64,000 nt of DNA from JACCSI01 sp035575715 (lineage in GTDB: Bacteria > Acidobacteriota > Vicinamibacteria > Vicinamibacterales > UBA2999): positions 9,829 to 73,828 of the forward strand of contig DATLXN010000004.1 of NCBI GenBank assembly GCA_035575715.1. Direction: 5' to 3'. Position 1 is the first letter of the stretch. The number at the start of each line of letters is the position of its first letter. The notes beneath the pieces were generated by a model, which searched no databases, was not told the DNA's origin, and saw only the letters and a list, made by a program, of their open reading frames with translations. Position numbers and translations under genes: made by a program. Shown piece by piece: positions 1 through 8,956 of this stretch.

Positions 1-1198
1 TTGGTGAGTAGGCAAAAAATTCGAATGCAAACAAGTGCTGCGTGTGCATCGTGAAGCTGCGCTGCAGCGGCTGCCATGTCGTCAGCGAGGGACCAATGTC
101 ATGACCGGTGTTGCCGACCGGATGAAAACCATAGACGACGTCGGTCTTGTCGTCGGCATGTGGCCGATTGAACTCAATGACGCCGTAGCCGGCGGCACGA
201 AGGGCGGCGTCCATCGCCTTCATGGTGTCGTCGGCGCGGATGCCTGGTTTGATCGCGCGCTTGAGCACATCGCGCACCGCGATGGCCTTATCGAACGCCT
301 GCTGAATACTCGCCGGCGGCGTCAGTTCGCCCGGCTTCAACACATAAGCGACTCGCTTCACGTCGGTGCCGAAATTCATCAACTGCACGCCCCAGTCGAT
401 CATCATCACGTCGCCGGGCTGAATGATCCTGGCGGTCGATGTCGCGACGATGCCTTCAGGGCCGGTGATGTAGACCGACGGCATGTCGAACTCAGAGCCG
501 AGGCCGCGCGCCAGCAACTGGTCCTGCAACCACCATGCAACGTCTTCGAGGGTGGTTTTGCCCGGGGTAATTACGACGTTCGACAACGCCCGTTCGGCGA
601 GTTGAATGGCGATCCCGGACGCTTCGCCGAAGGCGACGATCTCCGCAGCGACGCGCCGTGAACGAAATTCGGAGACGAGACGCTCTGCGCTGACCAGCCG
701 GCCGGCCAACGGCGCTCCGAGCGTCTTGACCAGGTGCTGATGCATCGTGTGCGACAACCCGTCGGCAGGCCCGATCTCATCGGACATGTTCACGCCGATC
801 TGTTTCGGATTACGTTCCTTGACGAACGCAGCAAGGGTCGATGCCGACGCAAAAATGTCGTAGGCGCCGGACTGTTCGATCAGGTAGCCGCTGGGACCGA
901 GCGCGGCGCGCTCGATGCGATCGCGGCCACGATCGGTAAACACGTAATAGCCGATGGCGGAGACATAACCGCGGCCCAGGTCCTCCCACAGCGGATCGAT
1001 ATGGTTTTCCTTGACCGCCACGATCCACATATCGATGCCGGCGTTGCGCATGGCCAACGGCAGGATCTGTTCGAATTTGTCGAGGCGAATCTGCCGCTGC
1101 ATTTCCCAGCGGCGGCGCGCTTCCTGGGCATCGGCGGTCGCCGCTGAAGCCAGGAAAGCGGCGGTCACGATGGTAGCGACGACAGTTCGGCTCAGCAT
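1..1198 (-). CDS. M24-family metallopeptidase (Xaa-Pro aminopeptidase-like), exported, partial
   Basis: The reading frame runs off the left window edge, so only the first 399 residues are present. It begins with a signal-peptide-like N-terminus (MLSRTVVATIVTAAFLASAA) and then the creatinase/prolidase fold. The pita-bread metal ligands are visible: Asp268 in IDWG, Asp279 in the TDVKR context and His366 in GHDIG; the two C-terminal Glu ligands lie beyond the window. Family members hydrolyse Xaa-Pro dipeptides or N-terminal Xaa-Pro bonds with two metal ions, and the leader suggests a periplasmic peptide-scavenging role. The start at 1198 is chosen because the hydrophobic leader follows it directly. 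The next gene on the same strand ends 64 bp upstream. Substrate is not predictable. Confidence 0.85.
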   Translation of the reverse strand, partial: MLSRTVVATIVTAAFLASAATADAQEARRRWEMQRQIRLDKFEQILPLAMRNAGIDMWIVAVKENHIDPLWEDLGRGYVSAIGYYVFTDRGRDRIERAALGPSGYLIEQSGAYDIFASASTLAAFVKERNPKQIGVNMSDEIGPADGLSHTMHQHLVKTLGAPLAGRLVSAERLVSEFRSRRVAAEIVAFGEASGIAIQLAERALSNVVITPGKTTLEDVAWWLQDQLLARGLGSEFDMPSVYITGPEGIVATSTARIIQPGDVMMIDWGVQLMNFGTDVKRVAYVLKPGELTPPASIQQAFDKAIAVRDVLKRAIKPGIRADDTMKAMDAALRAAGYGVIEFNRPHADDKTDVVYGFHPVGNTGHDIGPSLTTWQPLQRSFTMHTQHLFAFEFFAYSP

Positions 1199-1262
1199 GC
1201 CCGGATTCTACCGCTCCGCGTCATTCAGCGCAGCGACTCGAGCAGAAAAGATAAGGGCACGG

Positions 1263-1898
1263 CTACGAAACGCGGGTCGCCGTCACCTCGAACGTATTGC
1301 GTGCTTGGTCGCCGAGATATTCGCGCAACAAGGCCACGTTGCGGGCGTTGGCCCGGAACCACAGGTCGGCGACGTCGCCGGCGACTGGAATCGACCCGAT
1401 CAGCAGATCGAACACGACATTGGTCAGCATGCGCGTGATGATCTCGCGCGGCACCCCGTAACGGACGCTCTTCGCAATAAGCATCACTGAGACCGCGGCA
1501 GCGGCGGCGTCGCCAGCCACTGGAAACAGACCCAGCACGGCGTCGAGACCGACTGGTCCAATCAAAGGGAGGGTGATCGCCGAATCCATGATGCGCGCCG
1601 TGCGCTCGATGGTTTTGGAAAATTGTTGCCGCGCGTCCGACTCGGACATTCCCTGGGCAGCGGCGTAGGCGCCGATGTTGGTGAACCGCCCGGTGGCGAC
1701 ATTCACTGCCGCCGAGGTGCGCTGTCCAGTTTGCGTTGCGGCGGCGCGGTTGACGACCTGCGCCAGCATGCGACCAATCTGGTCGGCGAAGCCATTCGAC
1801 GCGCGCTCGAAGAGGCGGCGCAAAATGAAATAGCCGGCGATTGCGACCGCCGCCAAAATCAGTAGCGCAATTAACAGCGCGGCGACGAAGTCATTCAC
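1263..1898 (-). CDS. DUF4112 membrane protein
   Basis: A 211-residue protein with one strong N-terminal transmembrane helix (about residues 5-27). Its C-terminal half shows the DUF4112 pattern: paired GPVGLDAVLGLFPVAGD and IGSIPVAGDVAD segments, hydrophobic hairpins each ending in a Gly-Asp turn, followed by an ANARN motif. The function of DUF4112 is unknown; members are small inner-membrane proteins. The middle part (residues 40-90) is hydrophilic and may be periplasmic or cytoplasmic. The gene sits between the M24 peptidase and the divergent DUF5916 gene, with no sign of a functional partner. The family assignment is firm; no activity can be proposed. Confidence 0.8.
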   Translation of the reverse strand: MNDFVAALLIALLILAAVAIAGYFILRRLFERASNGFADQIGRMLAQVVNRAAATQTGQRTSAAVNVATGRFTNIGAYAAAQGMSESDARQQFSKTIERTARIMDSAITLPLIGPVGLDAVLGLFPVAGDAAAAAVSVMLIAKSVRYGVPREIITRMLTNVVFDLLIGSIPVAGDVADLWFRANARNVALLREYLGDQARNTFEVTATRVS

Positions 1899-1978
1899 AG
1901 GGCGATTCTACCTACTCGCTTGTGCAGTGACATTCTTTTACATCTAAGCTCGACCGATCCGCCAGACTACTGAACTGG

Positions 1979-1999
1979 GGCGTGACCGAAAGACACGCC
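1979..1999. other. Small hairpin in the leader of the DUF5916 gene
   Basis: A 6-bp GC-rich inverted repeat (GGCGTG / CACGCC) with a 9-nt loop (ACCGAAAGA) lies 27 bp before the ATG at 2026. No T-tract follows on either strand, so it is not a normal terminator. It could be a leader structure or chance. Confidence 0.25.
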
Positions 2000-2025
2000 G
2001 CGATCCCCGATAGGTTTTGCATCTT

Positions 2026-4290
2026 ATGCCTTCGAATTGCAGTGTCGTTCGCGCGCTCGCCGTCTGCGCCTTGGTATTGACGATGGCGGCCAACGCCGCC
2101 GCGGCGTCGCGCGATAGCGCGACTGCCGACCAGGGACCGATTGATTACGCTACGGCGCGGCGCGATCGAAAATTGCCGGCGACCAGAGCCGGCGGGATCA
2201 TCGAACTGGACGGCCGACTCGATGAACCGTCGTGGGCGACCGCGCCGCTGGCGAAGGATTTCATTCAAAACGATCCGCGCGAGGGCGAGCCGGCGACGTT
2301 CGATACGGAAGTCCGCCTGGTCTACGACGACGACGCGTTGTACATCGGCGTGTTTGCTAAAGACGACAAGCCGAGCGGGATCATCATCAACGAGCTCCGC
2401 AAGGACTTCAATACCGGCAACGGTGACGGCTTCCAGGTCATCATCGATACCTTCCTCGACGAACGCAACGGCTACCAGTTTGCGATCAATCCGGCGGGCG
2501 CCAAGTGGGACTCGCAGATGTCCAATGAGGGGCGCGAGAACAACAGCAACTGGGACGGCATCTGGGACGTTCGCACCCGCATCGGCGAAGCCGGGTGGTA
2601 CGCGGAGATGCGCATCCCGTTCCGGACGTTGAAGTTCAGCCCTGCCGATCTGCAGACCTGGGGAATTAATTTTCAGCGCCGACTGCGCCGGTTGAATGAG
2701 AACAGCTACTGGTCACCGTTGCAGCGCATCCATCAGCTGTCGCGGGTATCGATGGCCGGCACGCTGGAAGGACTTCGCGGGCTCAGGCCTGGCGCCAACC
2801 TGCGGGTCAAGCCGTACGGGCTGGTCAGCGGGAATCGCTTAGCCAGCGGCGGCGTTGACGGCGATGCCGACGCCGGCGTCGACGTGAAGTACGGCGTCAC
2901 CTCGGGGCTGACCTGGGACTTCACTGTCAACACCGACTTCTCGCAGGTCGAAGCCGACGAGCAACAGATCAACCTGACCCGGTTCAGTCTGTTCTTTCCT
3001 GAGAAGCGCGATTTCTTTCTCGAAAACTCGGGCGTCTTTCAGTTCGGTGCGGGTAATGAACGGGGCGGCGGGGGCGGAGGCGGCGGCGGGGGGCGTCAGA
3101 ATGCGTCGCAGGACATGATCCTGTTTTTCAGCCGACGCATCGGGCTCGCCGACAGCGGCGACGCGATTCCGATTCTCGGCGGGACCCGCTTGACCGGGCG
3201 CGTGGGCGGCTTTTCGATTGGCGCGCTCAACATTCAGCAGCGTCGTCAGGCTGCGACCCCGAGCACCAACTACACGGCGCTGCGCGTCCGCCGCGATATC
3301 CTGGGCAATTCCGACGTCGGGGTGATGTTTCTCAACAAGGACGCCGGCGCCCTCTACAACCGGGCGGCAGGTCTCGACGGCAACTTCCGCTTCTTCCGCG
3401 ACCTGACCGTGAATCTGGCGGTGGCCAAGACCGAATCACCGCAGGTGAAGCTCCCGGGCAGTGGTGGTGACTGGTATTCGAAATCCAGTTTCGGCTTCCG
3501 CAATGACTTCTGGGAACTCCGCGGCGCCTACCAGACCATTGGCAATCGGTTCAACGACGAGCTCGGATTCGTCCCTCGCACCGGTGTCAACAACGGCGAG
3601 TTCCACGTCGGCACTCACATCCGACCGAAGTGGGCGCGGAAGTGGCTGCGCGAAACGTATCCGCACTTCCAGATCGAAAACTTCACCCGACGGCAGGGCC
3701 TGGGGCTCGAATCGCGCTATATGGACTGGCATTGGCCGATTACCTTGCAGAACAGTACGTTCGTCGAGGTCGGCGTCAATCCCAATGTGGAAATGATTCG
3801 CCGGCCGTTTACCATCAACAGCCGCCGAAGCATCCAGGTCGTGCCGGGCCGCTATGAGTTTTATGAGAACTTCGTGTTGTGGCGGACCAACGGCTCGGCG
3901 CCGCTGGCCTTCAACGGGCGCTACTCGATTGGCGATTTTTATGGCGGTTACCGGCGCGGGTATGAGCTCGGGTCGACAGTCCGCGTCAACGAGCACTTCA
4001 ATGTCTCTGGCAACGTCGCGTTCAATGACATCTCATTGCCGCAGGGCGCATTCACGACCACCCTGCTGTCTGGGCGGGTGAATTATTTTTTCAACACCAA
4101 GGTGTTTCTGAACGCGCTGCTCCAGTACAACACCGACGCGAGGCAGTGGAGTTCGAATGTTCGTCTGAACATCATTCATCGCCCGTTGAGTGATCTATTC
4201 CTGGTCTACAACGAGCGCCATGACTCGCAGAGCGGCCTGGTCCAGAACCGCGCGCTGATCGCGAAGATGACCTATCTGATCGCTTTCTAG
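2026..4290 (+). CDS. DUF5916 outer-membrane protein with N-terminal CBM9-like domain
   Basis: The predicted product has 754 residues. A signal peptide ends near residue 27 (after NAAAAS). A carbohydrate-binding-module-9-like domain with the typical ELDGRLDEPSWATA opening covers about residues 40-230. The C-terminal DUF5916 region is rich in alternating beta strands and ends in Phe, as outer-membrane beta-barrels do. A run of ten glycines lies near residue 345 in a likely surface loop. The family is common in Acidobacteria and Bacteroidetes and is thought to act at the outer membrane; its substrate is unknown. A TTG start at 2017 is also open, but the ATG at 2026 gives the cleaner leader and better spacing from the AGG at 2012. 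It is transcribed away from the DUF4112 gene. Confidence 0.85.
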   Translation: MPSNCSVVRALAVCALVLTMAANAAAASRDSATADQGPIDYATARRDRKLPATRAGGIIELDGRLDEPSWATAPLAKDFIQNDPREGEPATFDTEVRLVYDDDALYIGVFAKDDKPSGIIINELRKDFNTGNGDGFQVIIDTFLDERNGYQFAINPAGAKWDSQMSNEGRENNSNWDGIWDVRTRIGEAGWYAEMRIPFRTLKFSPADLQTWGINFQRRLRRLNENSYWSPLQRIHQLSRVSMAGTLEGLRGLRPGANLRVKPYGLVSGNRLASGGVDGDADAGVDVKYGVTSGLTWDFTVNTDFSQVEADEQQINLTRFSLFFPEKRDFFLENSGVFQFGAGNERGGGGGGGGGGRQNASQDMILFFSRRIGLADSGDAIPILGGTRLTGRVGGFSIGALNIQQRRQAATPSTNYTALRVRRDILGNSDVGVMFLNKDAGALYNRAAGLDGNFRFFRDLTVNLAVAKTESPQVKLPGSGGDWYSKSSFGFRNDFWELRGAYQTIGNRFNDELGFVPRTGVNNGEFHVGTHIRPKWARKWLRETYPHFQIENFTRRQGLGLESRYMDWHWPITLQNSTFVEVGVNPNVEMIRRPFTINSRRSIQVVPGRYEFYENFVLWRTNGSAPLAFNGRYSIGDFYGGYRRGYELGSTVRVNEHFNVSGNVAFNDISLPQGAFTTTLLSGRVNYFFNTKVFLNALLQYNTDARQWSSNVRLNIIHRPLSDLFLVYNERHDSQSGLVQNRALIAKMTYLIAF

Positions 4291-4306
4291 AAACGTCGCT
4301 CAGCCC

Positions 4307-5455
4307 CTACCGAATCACCGGCGCCAGGATCTTGAACGGTCCGCGCAGTTCGTGACGGTCGAGCAGACGGTTCTTCAGCAGCACCAGCAGATACAGGAAC
4401 AGCGTCAGCATCGTCGTCCCCATCAAGACGATGGCGATCGGCAGATTCTGTTTGATCGGTTCCGCAATCACTCCGTAGACCATCTCGACGTGAATCCAGT
4501 AGACAAACAGTGACGACCGTCCCAGCGTCACGACCGGCATTAGCACCGCTGGTCTGACTAGTCTCTCCACGACGAACGCGACTGGCACGGTCAGCGCGCA
4601 CAGGCCAAGGCGGATAAAGAAAAACGTCGGCGAGTCGTGCCAGAAACTGGCGGCCGGAAACAGCGCCGGCGCGAATGACGCGCGCCAGCCCAGCCACACT
4701 CCCAGCGTGGCGACGACGACCACACCGAGTTGCAGTCGCGATTGACGGGTCAAGTCGATCCGTCGGTGATCGATGAGATCGCCGACCAGCGCCCCCGCGA
4801 AGAGAAAACCAGCCCACGGGAACAGCGGAAACGCGGCCAATGCGCCGGCCGGGCGCAGATACGCTTCGATCGCATCGGGGAAGGGGGTCAACCACGCGGC
4901 CGCACGAATCAGCGGCGTGCTGAAGGTCACCGCCGCCGTAGCCAGCGAAAATGCGATCACGCGGGTGCGGCGATGCGGCATCGCCTGCCATAAGTAGGTG
5001 GCGGCGACAATCGACAGGCCCATCACATTGAGCATGTCGACCTTGAGAAGATTCTGCAGCGGCCCCATCCCGAGCAGCTGCGACTGCACTCGAAAGATCA
5101 AACCGAGGCCGAAAATTTCCCACCCACGGCGCCGCGCCGCCCGCGCCCCGGCCGCATGACATCCGTCACGCCGCGATTTCGAGGCCGCCGACATCGCGCT
5201 TGCGAGTCCGGCTAAAAAGAGGAAGAGCGGCGATGCCACGCCGCCGATAAAAAATAACGTGTAGAAGGGCTCGCCATGACGGTCCGCATCGTGCGTCCAC
5301 GAGTCGATTGAATGAGCCAGGACCATCGCGATGACGGCGACGCCGCGCAACCAATCCAGATACAGCAGCCGCGCCGCCGGTTTGTCGAGCGCTGCGCTCA
5401 GGGCTGGACCTCGTAGGCGGTGAGGAACTGACTGTCCTGACGCATCGAATGCCAC
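4307..5455 (-). CDS. Heparan-alpha-glucosaminide N-acetyltransferase-like membrane acyltransferase
   Basis: A 382-residue polytopic membrane protein with about ten hydrophobic helices. The first helix carries the YLDWLRGVAVIAMVLAHSID signature of the DUF1624/HGSNAT-like acyltransferase superfamily: a conserved Asp and Arg-Gly followed by a helix His. Relatives move acetyl or other acyl groups across the membrane onto glycans; the substrate here is unknown. The ATG at 5455 puts 58 bp of overlap on the upstream OsmC gene. No ATG or GTG lies between that and the conserved DWLRG, so the overlap seems real and suggests translational coupling. A role in modifying glycans made by other genes in this window is possible but only inferred. 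Confidence 0.75.
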   Translation of the reverse strand: MAFDASGQSVPHRLRGPALSAALDKPAARLLYLDWLRGVAVIAMVLAHSIDSWTHDADRHGEPFYTLFFIGGVASPLFLFLAGLASAMSAASKSRRDGCHAAGARAARRRGWEIFGLGLIFRVQSQLLGMGPLQNLLKVDMLNVMGLSIVAATYLWQAMPHRRTRVIAFSLATAAVTFSTPLIRAAAWLTPFPDAIEAYLRPAGALAAFPLFPWAGFLFAGALVGDLIDHRRIDLTRQSRLQLGVVVVATLGVWLGWRASFAPALFPAASFWHDSPTFFFIRLGLCALTVPVAFVVERLVRPAVLMPVVTLGRSSLFVYWIHVEMVYGVIAEPIKQNLPIAIVLMGTTMLTLFLYLLVLLKNRLLDRHELRGPFKILAPVIR

Positions 5456-5805
5456 ACCGAGCAGTAATTGGCGCGAGACAACTCGATCGCCCGCTCGATC
5501 GCGGCGTCGGGCACGTCGCCCTGGATGACGTAGCGCAGTGTGATGCGTTGGTACTGTCGCGGTGATTCATCCACACGCTCGCCGGAAAAATGCGCCTGGA
5601 GGCTGGCGACATGATGGCGGCCTTTTTTCAGGATGTCGACGACATCAATCGCCATGCACCCGGCAAGGCTGAAGGCCAGCGTTTCCATCGGCGAAGGCCC
5701 AGCGCTACTGTCCCCGTCGAGTGTGATCGCGCCGCCGTTGGCGGTGGCTGCAAAACGGCGATCGCCCTTCCATGTGAGTGCGACGACCAAGGGTGGCTTG
5801 CCCAT
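5398..5805 (-). CDS. OsmC/Ohr-family peroxiredoxin-like protein
   Basis: 135 residues, the usual OsmC size. The two family cysteines are visible: Cys50 in the SLAGCMAID motif and Cys115 in the RANYCSVWHSM motif. In OsmC and Ohr proteins this pair reduces organic hydroperoxides in the cytoplasm. The GPSPMETL segment before Cys50 is typical of the YhfA/OsmC subgroup rather than classical Ohr, so peroxide specificity is uncertain. The start at 5805 begins MGKPPLVVALTWKGD, which aligns with the usual first beta strand. The 3' end overlaps the membrane acyltransferase by 58 bp, so the two are probably co-transcribed. An 18-bp palindrome lies about 42 bp upstream. Confidence 0.85.
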   Translation of the reverse strand: MGKPPLVVALTWKGDRRFAATANGGAITLDGDSSAGPSPMETLAFSLAGCMAIDVVDILKKGRHHVASLQAHFSGERVDESPRQYQRITLRYVIQGDVPDAAIERAIELSRANYCSVWHSMRQDSQFLTAYEVQP

Positions 5806-5847
5806 GCCGCATTATGAACGGTTACCGAGAATTCGGAACGCCACGGT

Positions 5848-5865
5848 CGCGTCGCATGCGACGCG
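5848..5865. repeat. 18-bp perfect palindrome upstream of osmC-like gene
   Basis: The sequence CGCGTCGCATGCGACGCG reads the same on both strands and sits between the divisible ends of two minus-strand genes: 42 bp before the OsmC-like start and just after the iron permease stop (5887). It could be a dimeric regulator site for the OsmC-like gene or part of a terminator for the permease. There is no T-tract. Confidence 0.4.
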
Positions 5866-5886
5866 TCGCGCACACGACTGGAGTGA

Positions 5887-6654
5887 TCAGGCTTGTTTCG
5901 GAGCCGGTCGCCGGTCGCCGGTCGCCATTGCAAATAGCAGCCAGCCAAGCGGCACGGCGATCAACAGATAGGTGAGGTACTGACCGTACCTGCCATCCGG
6001 GCCATACGGTTCGGTTGCCCAGTGGAGCGCTTCGCTCCCAGGAAAGAGGTTCGCCTCGGTGAGCTCATGGAAACCGTAGATCACCAACTGGGCGACGAAA
6101 ATCAGCAGAAAGATCGCGGTGACCTGGAAGAACAATCCAAGGTTGACGCGGTGGCCGTAACGCGACCACATCCACGCGACCATCGCGGCGACGAAGGTGC
6201 CGGCGATCGCGCCGACGATGATGTCGAGCGCCCGCACCTGAAAGATCAGCGTGCCCATCAGCAGCGCCGTCTCCATGCCTTCCCGCGAAATCATCAGCAG
6301 CGTGAAGAGAAAAACGCCCAGCCAGGCCTTACCGCCCTGCAGCTTGGTCGACTGTTGAAGGTGTCCTTCGATTTCGCCTTTAATCCGCCGGGCCGTTCGC
6401 CACATGTGCACCGTCAGCGACGCGACTGATACCGCCGCAACCAGCGCAAGAATGCCTTCCCACAACGCCTGATTCGCGGCGGTCGCAAACAGGTAGCCGG
6501 CGAAGATGCTCATCACCACCGAAACGGCGATGCCCCACTGCACGGCGGGGACGAGATGGCGACTGCCGCTCTTGCGGAGAAACGCCAGGCTGATCGCGAC
6601 GATGAGAAAGGCCTCGAGGCCTTCGCGGAATGTAATGACGAACGCTTGGAGCAT
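5887..6654 (-). CDS. FTR1/EfeU-type iron permease
   Basis: 255 residues with seven predicted transmembrane helices. The two hallmark acidic motifs of FTR1-type ferric permeases are present: REGLE at residues 10-14 and REGME at 124-128. Proteins of this family take oxidised iron across the cytoplasmic membrane, often with a ferroxidase or cupredoxin partner (EfeO/EfeB in bacteria, Fet3 in yeast). No such partner is next to this gene. The start gives MLQAFVITFREGLE, the expected N-terminus. A Fur-like inverted repeat lies 34-48 bp upstream, consistent with iron-responsive control. The C-terminal codons overlap a GGTCGCC triplication that gives the tail GDRRPAPKQA. Confidence 0.9.
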   Translation of the reverse strand: MLQAFVITFREGLEAFLIVAISLAFLRKSGSRHLVPAVQWGIAVSVVMSIFAGYLFATAANQALWEGILALVAAVSVASLTVHMWRTARRIKGEIEGHLQQSTKLQGGKAWLGVFLFTLLMISREGMETALLMGTLIFQVRALDIIVGAIAGTFVAAMVAWMWSRYGHRVNLGLFFQVTAIFLLIFVAQLVIYGFHELTEANLFPGSEALHWATEPYGPDGRYGQYLTYLLIAVPLGWLLFAMATGDRRPAPKQA

Positions 6655-6687
6655 AAAAGGGTGCCGTGGTGCGTGGTGCGGGCAAAG

Positions 6688-6702
6688 TGAGATTGAATCT
6701 CA
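6688..6702 (-). promoter_or_regulatory. Candidate Fur-family operator (7-1-7 inverted repeat)
   Basis: TGAGATT-G-AATCTCA is a perfect 7-1-7 inverted repeat in an AT-rich island within GC-rich DNA. It has the geometry of the Fur core TGATAAT-N-ATTATCA and matches it at most but not all positions. It lies 34-48 bp upstream of the iron permease start, where a repressor would overlap the promoter. That position supports iron control; binding by Fur or another family member is inferred. Confidence 0.5.
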
Positions 6703-6895
6703 ATTAGGAGTTTATGCCACGGCGGTTGCGGGGATCAAGCTGGTCTCTGCTAACTTTCCAGCCTTGAATTGCCACCGTCGCCGGTCCTTATCGCGCCGTC
6801 AACACCAGATCACGGACCGGAGCGACGCCACGTCGGCCGGCCCCCGTGCCCGGGGTCACCGATGCGCTGCGCCTTACTCGTGTGAGGCTAGCCAC

Positions 6896-7192
6896 GTGTC
6901 GGTGCGTTTCACTGCAGCGCTGCTCGTTCTGCTGATCGCCAGCCGCGGGGAAGCCCAACTGCCACTGGCCCCGTGCACCATCCCTGGCAACGGACAGTTC
7001 AATGACAGCCTGCTCGACGCATCTGCGGTGCAGACCTGCGCGGGACCGGGAAGTCGAACGTCTTGTCCTGCCCGCAGTTTGCCGCAGGCGACGCAATCTG
7101 CTGCAGTTCATCGAGCAGGCGTCGATGGCCGGCATCGACACATCGTGCGCGCAATCGTTGGCCGCGGCCCGGTTCCTAATCCCCGTGCCTAA
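6896..7192 (+). CDS. Possible small secreted protein or remnant in a 577-bp gap
   Basis: The gap 6655-7231 has no clear gene. From the GTG at 6896 a 98-codon frame opens with a good signal peptide (MSVRFTAALLVLLIASRGEA) and then a Cys-containing stretch (QLPLAPCTIPGNGQFNDSLL). After about residue 50 the composition turns Arg/Ser-rich. A second frame ending at 7199 looks more protein-like there (LLQFIEQASMAGIDTSCAQS), so the gene may be frameshifted. No family was recognised. It could be a short exported protein, a decayed gene or chance. Confidence 0.3.
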   Translation: MSVRFTAALLVLLIASRGEAQLPLAPCTIPGNGQFNDSLLDASAVQTCAGPGSRTSCPARSLPQATQSAAVHRAGVDGRHRHIVRAIVGRGPVPNPRA

Positions 7193-7231
7193 TCGCTAAG
7201 CGCGGATGGCGAGGACATGCTTGCCTGCATC

Positions 7232-8899
7232 TCATAGCCGGCCCCGGCATGGCAGTCCCCAGACAAGTTCCTTCGAGGTCCAATCGGACCCGGCCGGCAC
7301 AAGAATAGTAAATTGCCGATGCTGTCTGAGGTCGAAGTCCGTCACACCTCCGACTCGATAGGTGCGGTTAAGGTAGTCGGCAATCTGTGGGTACGAACTC
7401 AGAAATTCTTGTTCGCGATCACGATCTCGGATGACGACGGACGGCGGCCGTTGCCTTAGACGTGCGATAACCTGGCTTTGGCGGTCGGTGCTCGCCCAGT
7501 GGTCTCCGAAAAATGCCCACGCGCCGCCTCCGAAGCGGCGCTGAGCAAAATAATAAATTTGTGGTCCGAACCACGTAATCATCACGGAATCTGTGGGAGC
7601 CGTGCACCTCCGCAGGTACCACGCGAGATTCCTCGACCGGTCGCCGCCGGGCATCAGACCCAAGGCGGGCGGCACGCTCGCAAGATTTGAGACGCGCCAC
7701 TTGGTGGCTGCCCAGAACGCTTGCGGGCCGCGATCGATGCCTGTCGATCGCAAACGCTGGTCGATCTCGCCCGCCGTCGAAACGACGCCGGCGACCATGC
7801 AGGCGACGACGGCGACCAACATCGCCACGCTCTTGCGCGACGGTCGCGTTGGACCCAAGACACAGGCGGCCACCACCGCACCGATCGGTAGAACCGATCC
7901 CAATCGTGCAGGGAGCGGATCTCTGAGAATGAACACCACCAACAGTCCGAGGAGCGTCGCCGCAGCCAGCCGGTGCGCCGATGCGACGGAGCCCGGTGCA
8001 AACCGACCACGCATCTGCCACGCGGTCGCCAGAGCTAATGGCACGAGCATCGCGAGGGCCAGGTACACGGAGCCGGTGGCGCGCCCCCGACGCATGATCG
8101 AGAACCACGCTTCCGACGCTGATCCTTCTCGGAGTAATGGGGCCCAGTCGAACAGCTCTGATCGCGATCGCTCTATTCGCGCATACGTCAGCACCTGGTC
8201 GATCGCTTCAGGCAGACCGACCAGTGAATGGATCCAGTAGACCACGGGGCCGGCGAGCGCGACGCCGGCGGCAACTGAGATCAGCGCGCTCGAAAATAAT
8301 GTTCTCCAGGCAGTTCGATGAACAGCGAGCAACGTTACCGCCCACGCCGCGCCCAGATAAACGGCCGTGTCGTAACGCAACAGCGCCGCGGCGGCAATAC
8401 ACAGGCCGCCTAAAGCCGCGCGTTGGGTGGATGGGCGATCCGCATAATGCCAGCAGGCCCACAGACCGGCGGGGTAGGAAAGCACTTTGTCGAAGTCGTA
8501 CAGGCGTATTCCGCACGCAAACGATAGTGACGCCGCGAAAACGCCCCAACTCGAGGAGTTCGTCGCCCGGGTTGCCAGGGCGCACGTAATCGCGAGCCCC
8601 GTGCCGATGGCAATCGAGTCGAACCACACTTCGCCCGCCAGGCTGCCGCCGGTGGCCACGAAGGCAATCGCGGACCACGCGGCGGCCCCGAAGAGGCCGG
8701 GGTCGAAGAAGTCTCGGAAGGGTCTGTCTCCGTACGTCAGCCACTGATAGCCGAGGGTAATGCGTCCGAAATGGTCGTCAAGGAGGTCCCCGGACACAAT
8801 CGTCAGCGCAGACGCAATGACGCCAACGGCAATCGGGATGACCCGTCGAGCCACGTTAGCGGATGGTGTCGCGGTGTTCTGTGCCAATCTTTTTTTCAT
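7232..8899 (-). CDS. GT-C type integral-membrane glycosyltransferase-like protein
   Basis: 555 residues with about ten to eleven hydrophobic helices and a soluble C-terminal domain from about residue 420. The first periplasmic loop carries the acidic pair of GT-C enzymes (SGDLLDDHFGRI, around residues 37-48), followed by an aromatic RDFFDPG segment. This resembles RgtA/ArnT/GT39-like lipid-linked sugar transferases, which use polyprenyl-phosphate sugars on the outer face of the membrane. The donor and acceptor cannot be predicted. It is a single gene between a low-coding gap and the GNAT gene. It is one of three GT-C-like proteins in this window. Confidence 0.7.
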   Translation of the reverse strand: MKKRLAQNTATPSANVARRVIPIAVGVIASALTIVSGDLLDDHFGRITLGYQWLTYGDRPFRDFFDPGLFGAAAWSAIAFVATGGSLAGEVWFDSIAIGTGLAITCALATRATNSSSWGVFAASLSFACGIRLYDFDKVLSYPAGLWACWHYADRPSTQRAALGGLCIAAAALLRYDTAVYLGAAWAVTLLAVHRTAWRTLFSSALISVAAGVALAGPVVYWIHSLVGLPEAIDQVLTYARIERSRSELFDWAPLLREGSASEAWFSIMRRGRATGSVYLALAMLVPLALATAWQMRGRFAPGSVASAHRLAAATLLGLLVVFILRDPLPARLGSVLPIGAVVAACVLGPTRPSRKSVAMLVAVVACMVAGVVSTAGEIDQRLRSTGIDRGPQAFWAATKWRVSNLASVPPALGLMPGGDRSRNLAWYLRRCTAPTDSVMITWFGPQIYYFAQRRFGGGAWAFFGDHWASTDRQSQVIARLRQRPPSVVIRDRDREQEFLSSYPQIADYLNRTYRVGGVTDFDLRQHRQFTILVPAGSDWTSKELVWGLPCRGRL

Positions 8900-8956
8900 G
8901 GGCTTTTCTTTGGCGTCCCACCAATGGGCACATGAAATGATCCGGCGCTGCGTTCC

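Noticed and set aside
35..661. Plus-strand ORF of 208 codons at the left end
   Set aside because: It is the antisense shadow of the M24 peptidase, whose metal-site motifs are clear on the minus strand.
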